A stretch of DNA of 64,000 nucleotides from Blastopirellula retiformator (GTDB lineage: Bacteria; Planctomycetota; Planctomycetia; Pirellulales; Pirellulaceae): positions 124,001 to 188,000 of the forward strand of contig NZ_SJPF01000003.1 of assembly GCF_007859755.1 (NCBI RefSeq), read 5' to 3'. Under the pieces are notes generated by a model. The model was not told where the DNA came from and made no database searches. It saw only the letters and a program-made list of their open reading frames with translations. The position numbers were made by a program, and so were the translations under genes. How positions within the stretch are numbered: position 1 is the first letter of the stretch; each line of letters begins with the position of its first letter. Shown here in pieces: positions 59,903-64,000 of the stretch.

Positions 59903-62900
59903 TTAACCTTCGGCTTCCAGCTTCGCCAGTTCTTCCGCCGTCGCATCGACCGTGTCGCGGATCTGTTTTTCTTTGTGCTCGGACGTGATAAAGAACCGCA
60001 GGCGGGCCGCTTTTTCTTCGACGGCCGGGTAGAGAATCGGTTGGACGTTAATTCCCCGGGCGTACAGCTTCCGCGACAGCTTCAGCGCGCGGATCGAGTT
60101 GCCGATGATCACCGGCACGACCGGCGTGTTTTGGCCGAAGCCGGTGTTCAGGTTGCGTTCTTTGGCGAGCTTCAGGAACAGCGCCGAGTTGGCGGAGCAT
60201 TGGGCGACAATCTCCGGATGCGCTTCTAACCGACGGAGCGACGCCAGTGCGGCCGCTGCATTCGATGGTGGAATGCCGACGCTGAAGACGAAGCCTGGGG
60301 CGGTGTACTTGAGGAACTTCACCAGTTGCTTGCGACCGGCGATGTAGCCGCCGCAGCTGCCGAACGTTTTGCTGAGGGTCGCCATCAGCATGTCGACGCG
60401 GTTGGGGTCGACGTCAAAGTGTTCGCAGATGCCGCGGCCCGTTTTGCCCATCGTGCCGATCGAGTGCGCCTCGTCGACGAAGAGCATCGCCTTGTACTTC
60501 TCTTTCAGCTCGATGAACTTCGGCAGATCGGGATAGTCGCCATCCATGCTGTAGACGCCTTCGACGACGATCAGCACGCGGCGATAGTTGCCCCGCGATT
60601 CGGCCAGCATCCGCTCGGCCGCTTCAAAATCGTTGTGGCGGAAGGCGCGGCGCTGGGCGCCGGACAAGATGCAGCCTTGGATCAAACTGTTGTGCGACAG
60701 TTCGTCATGCAGGATCAAGTCACCCGGCTTCATGAGATAGCCGATCGTCGATTCGTTGGTTGAGTGACCACCGACCAGCACGATCGCGTCTTCGACCCCC
60801 AGGAACTTCGCGATCCCCTGCTCTAGCTCGCCGTGGATCGGTTTTTCGCCGCTGACGATTCGGCTGGCCGAGACGCTGGTGCCGTATTGGTCGATCGCCG
60901 CCCTAGCCGCGGCGTCAACCTCCGGGGCTCCGCTTGAGCCAAGGTAGTTGTAGCTGGAGAAGTTGATCATCACCCGGCCGCCGATCACGGCCGTGTCGCG
61001 GGTAACGCTCTCGTGGATGTCGAAGTAAGGATTCTCGACCCCCATCCGCGCGAACGTTCCGAGCCGCGTTTCCAGCTCACGAACCTCAGGGAACTCGCGG
61101 ACATCGTAGTCGCCGGGGCCGATCTCGTCGATCGAACGTTTTTGCTGCGAGTTGGCGACCGGCGCGGCGGGCGATTCGCCGCTATTGGAATCAGCGGAGA
61201 CGTCTCCTTCGATCCCCAGTACTTCCTGCACCGCGACGGCCAGGCTGTTGACGGTCGTTTCTTCCGAGAAGCTCTCCATCGGGATTTCGATGTCCAGCTC
61301 CGACTCGAGCCCGTTCTTCAGTTCGATCCCCATCAGAGAGTCGAGGCCCATGTCGGCTAACGGCTTGCTGCGGTCGAGTTGGGCGGCGGCGACGCCCAGC
61401 GTCTTGCCGACCGCTTCGGCGACGTAGTCGGCAATCAGTCGGGCTCGCTTTTCTTCTCCGGCGGCGGCCAGTTGACCTTTCAAACCGCCGGCGACAGCGC
61501 CAGCGGCGGCGACCGTTGCGCGGCGATGCAGAGTCGCCAGCTGGTCGAGCAACCGCGGGTGCTTGTTGCGGGAGAACTGCTTAAGGAACTTGCTCCAGTC
61601 GATCGGGAAGACGCCGGCATTGGCGCTCAAGCGATCGCTGACGATTTGCTCTAGGGCGAACAATCCTTCCGGCGGCGAGATGACGCCAACGCCGAGCTTG
61701 GCCCATTTCGTGTGATCCTGATCGGCCGCCATGCCGCCGCCGGACCAGGGGCCCCAGTTGATGCTGAGCCCAGCCAGCCCTTGCCCGCGACGATACTTGA
61801 CCAAGCCGTCCATAAAGGCATTGGCCGCCGCGTAGTTCGACTGTCCCGGCGAACCAATCACCGCCGCCAGCGACGAGAAGGTGATGAACATCTCCAGCGG
61901 CAACTCGGCAGTCGCCATGTGCAGATTCCACGCGCCGTCGACCTTCGACGAGAAGACGGTCTGGAACCGCTCCCACGACTGTTGCGGCAGCGTCGCATCG
62001 TCAAGCACGCCGGCGGCGTGGATCACGCCGACCAGTTGGTTTTGCTTGTTGATGGCGGCGATCGACTTGGCGACGCTCTCGGCATCGGCGACGTCGAGCG
62101 CAACGCACTCGACCGTGACGCCTTCGCTTTGCCACGCTGCGATCCGCTCGGCGGCTGTTTCGTTCGGCTTGCCGCTACGGCTGGCCAGAGCCAGGCGTTT
62201 GGCGCCGCGGCTGACCAGCCACGCGGCGACTTCCAAGCCGAGGGCGCCGAGACCGCCGGTGATCAGGTAGGTTCCATCGCCGCTAACCAGCGACGTTTCG
62301 CTCAGCGGCCGGGCCATGCCGATCACGACTTTGCCGCGATGCTTGGCCTGCTGCATGTGACGGAACGCTTCGACTGATTTCTCGACCGGGAAGACTTCCA
62401 TCGGCAGCGGTCGCAGCTCGCCCGAGTCAAACTGTGGGCCAAGTTCGCCCAGCAGCTTGGCGATCAGGCCAACGTCATTGCGTTCTTCTTGACCCAGGTC
62501 AAACGGGAAGTACTTCGCTTTGGGGCGAACCTCGGCGAATTGTTCCTTCGTCCAGATGCCGATCTTGCCGATCTCGACAAAGCGTCCCTTCTCGGCCAGC
62601 ACTTCGACGCTTTTTGGGATGAAGTCTTGGTTCAAGCTGTTGAGCACGACATCGACGCCGGCGCCATCGGTATCGGCCAGGATCTTGTCGGCAAAGCTGG
62701 TCGTGCGGGAGTCGTAGATATGCTCAACGCTAAGCGAGCGGAGGAAGTCCCACTTGCCGCGACTGGCGGTGGCGAAGACCTCGGCGCCGGCCGCTTGCGC
62801 GATGGCGACCGCCGCTTGTCCCACACCGCCTGCGGCGGCGTGAATCAGCACACGCTCGCCCTTCTTCAGCTTCGCCAGTTTGGCCAGGCCGTAGTAGGCG

Positions 62901-64000
62901 GTCAGGTAGGCCAGGGGCAAGGTCGCCGCTTCTTCGTGCGACATTTTGGTCGGACGGGGAGCGACGTAATTCTGATCGATCGTCAGGTGGCTCGCCATGC
63001 TAGCGGTCGCCAGCGCGATCACCGTATCGCCTGGTTTGTACGACTTCACCTTGTCGCCGACGCGGGTGACGACGCCTGAGCATTCAAAGCCGAACGTGAC
63101 GTCCGCTTCGCTGAGGATGCCGATCTCTTTTTCGTACTCTTGCAGCATGCCAAGGGCCCGCAGCACGTCGCGGAAGTTGAGCCCCGCGGCGCTCACCGCG
63201 ATCTCGACTTCGGTCTCGCCCGGCTCGCTAACGGCGAACTCACGGAGCGTCAGTTGATCGATCAGGCCAAACTTCTGCAGGCCCAGCTTGTACGGACCAT
63301 ACGGAATCGCGAGTTGTCCCCGCTTGGCGTCAGCGGCCGATACCAGTCGGGACGAGTAGCGTTTGTCGCTGCGAAGGACGATCTCGACTTCTTTGTCAGG
63401 CACCCAAAGTTCGCCAAACAGGCGAGCGGCGTTCTCGGCGCCAGCCGGGTCGAGATCGATCCGCGTGCAGGAGAGCTTTGGCGCTTCGGCGGCAATAACG
63501 CGACCGAGTCCCCACAGCGTTGTGCCTGACGGCTGAGCGACGCCACAATCGGCGGCGACTTGTTGGGCGCCTTGCGTGACCAGGGTCAGCTGCGGAGTTT
63601 GATCTTCAAGCTTTAGTAGAGCCTGCGTCAGATGCAGCGTCGCTTGCGCCGCTTGCGTATCGGCGTTGTCGCAATCGTCGGCCAGCACCACGACGCCGCG
63701 CAGCGGGCTATCGGCCGAGAGCTTCAATTCGGCAAACAGCGATTCAAACTGGGTCGGATCGCCGGTTGCAACTTCGGCCGCGTCGCTGGTTACTTTCAGC
63801 TTCTTGCCACGCGAGGCGATCACGCACCGCTGTTTGCGATCGGTTAGCTCTTTGTGGAGCGAAGCGGCGAGCGGGCTTTTCTTGTCATCAGCCCAGACCA
63901 GCCAGACCGGCGTTTGCGTTTCGTCCACCGAAAGCGGCGAACCGATCCGCGGCGTATCGCGCCAGATCACTTCGTACAGCCAGCTGTCGACATGATGATG
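59903..64000 (-). CDS. Polyketide synthase C-terminal part (ER-KR-ACP) fused to an alpha-oxoamine synthase domain; 5' end outside the window
   Basis: 1365 residues visible, with no stop to the right edge. In order from the edge: a WLYEVIW linker typical after a dehydratase, a non-catalytic KR-like half (about 25-200), an enoyl reductase (about 245-560: NFRDVLRALGMLQ, HAAAGGVGQAAVAIA), a ketoreductase (about 575-760: TYLITGGLGALGLEVA, Tyr in SPGQSNYAAANAF), an acyl carrier protein (MGLDSLMGIEL, Ser for phosphopantetheine), then a PLP-dependent alpha-oxoamine synthase (about 960-1365: FSSYNYLGSSG, VDEAHSIGTMGKTGRG, Lys in ATLSKTFGSCGG). AOS domains condense an acyl thioester with an amino acid, releasing it with decarboxylation as an amino ketone. 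Confidence 0.92.
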   Translation of the reverse strand, partial: HHHVDSWLYEVIWRDTPRIGSPLSVDETQTPVWLVWADDKKSPLAASLHKELTDRKQRCVIASRGKKLKVTSDAAEVATGDPTQFESLFAELKLSADSPLRGVVVLADDCDNADTQAAQATLHLTQALLKLEDQTPQLTLVTQGAQQVAADCGVAQPSGTTLWGLGRVIAAEAPKLSCTRIDLDPAGAENAARLFGELWVPDKEVEIVLRSDKRYSSRLVSAADAKRGQLAIPYGPYKLGLQKFGLIDQLTLREFAVSEPGETEVEIAVSAAGLNFRDVLRALGMLQEYEKEIGILSEADVTFGFECSGVVTRVGDKVKSYKPGDTVIALATASMASHLTIDQNYVAPRPTKMSHEEAATLPLAYLTAYYGLAKLAKLKKGERVLIHAAAGGVGQAAVAIAQAAGAEVFATASRGKWDFLRSLSVEHIYDSRTTSFADKILADTDGAGVDVVLNSLNQDFIPKSVEVLAEKGRFVEIGKIGIWTKEQFAEVRPKAKYFPFDLGQEERNDVGLIAKLLGELGPQFDSGELRPLPMEVFPVEKSVEAFRHMQQAKHRGKVVIGMARPLSETSLVSGDGTYLITGGLGALGLEVAAWLVSRGAKRLALASRSGKPNETAAERIAAWQSEGVTVECVALDVADAESVAKSIAAINKQNQLVGVIHAAGVLDDATLPQQSWERFQTVFSSKVDGAWNLHMATAELPLEMFITFSSLAAVIGSPGQSNYAAANAFMDGLVKYRRGQGLAGLSINWGPWSGGGMAADQDHTKWAKLGVGVISPPEGLFALEQIVSDRLSANAGVFPIDWSKFLKQFSRNKHPRLLDQLATLHRRATVAAAGAVAGGLKGQLAAAGEEKRARLIADYVAEAVGKTLGVAAAQLDRSKPLADMGLDSLMGIELKNGLESELDIEIPMESFSEETTVNSLAVAVQEVLGIEGDVSADSNSGESPAAPVANSQQKRSIDEIGPGDYDVREFPEVRELETRLGTFARMGVENPYFDIHESVTRDTAVIGGRVMINFSSYNYLGSSGAPEVDAAARAAIDQYGTSVSASRIVSGEKPIHGELEQGIAKFLGVEDAIVLVGGHSTNESTIGYLMKPGDLILHDELSHNSLIQGCILSGAQRRAFRHNDFEAAERMLAESRGNYRRVLIVVEGVYSMDGDYPDLPKFIELKEKYKAMLFVDEAHSIGTMGKTGRGICEHFDVDPNRVDMLMATLSKTFGSCGGYIAGRKQLVKFLKYTAPGFVFSVGIPPSNAAAALASLRRLEAHPEIVAQCSANSALFLKLAKERNLNTGFGQNTPVVPVIIGNSIRALKLSRKLYARGINVQPILYPAVEEKAARLRFFITSEHKEKQIRDTVDATAEELAKLEAEG

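Overview
The window looks like chromosomal DNA of a planctomycete of the order Pirellulales, most like Blastopirellula and its relatives. The signs are a moderately high G+C content, a DUF1559 pilin-like protein next to a transthyretin-like lipoprotein, a CxPSR sulfatase, two ECF sigma factors, a Ser/Thr kinase and FHA proteins, secreted proteins of unknown function, frequent GTG/TTG starts and many short intergenic palindromes. The assignment is inferred from gene content; no rRNA is present.

Layout. 1-11.7 kb: an ECF sigma factor with the start of its partner gene, small redox and glyoxalase-like genes, an LRR membrane protein, a shikimate-dehydrogenase-like protein lacking catalytic residues, a repeat-rich gap (6026-6392), then a minus-strand run of a HEAT/TPR protein and DUF2752, and another of an APC permease, an exported methyltransferase and an SGNH esterase. 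11.9-15.5 kb: an ABC-2 exporter pair, then DUF1559 plus lipoprotein. 15.5-23 kb: a long co-oriented minus-strand signalling locus (coiled-coil protein, FHA protein, Ser/Thr kinase, three unannotated single-helix microproteins, a four-helix membrane protein, an ECF sigma factor, AIM24, and a zinc-finger-like protein). 23.5-30.4 kb: a DUF481 outer membrane protein, a tandem amidohydrolase with a dead second half, and a CopA-type P-ATPase. 30.6-42 kb: FHA protein, tRNA-Arg(TCG), a dense two-component cluster (two multi-PAS kinases, a FixJ-like and an Rcp1-like regulator, a methyltransferase) and an FHA/class III cyclase. 42-52 kb: oxidoreductases, sulfatase, PhzF, PdxA, sugar dehydrogenase, PPK2 and GH16. 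52-58 kb: a sugar ABC importer without its ATPase, and a penicillin-acylase-like hydrolase. 58-64 kb: an AAA ATPase and the C-terminal part of a polyketide synthase ending in a PLP-dependent alpha-oxoamine synthase domain; this gene runs off the right edge.

Functionally the window is dominated by signal transduction, envelope or exported proteins, and carbohydrate or sulfated-glycan use. The best candidates for something undescribed are the kinase/microprotein/sigma locus (15.5-23 kb), a 152-bp multi-hairpin repeat present twice, repeats that supply stop codons to flanking genes, and the PKS-AOS megasynthase. All calls come from reading the sequence; no database search was run.
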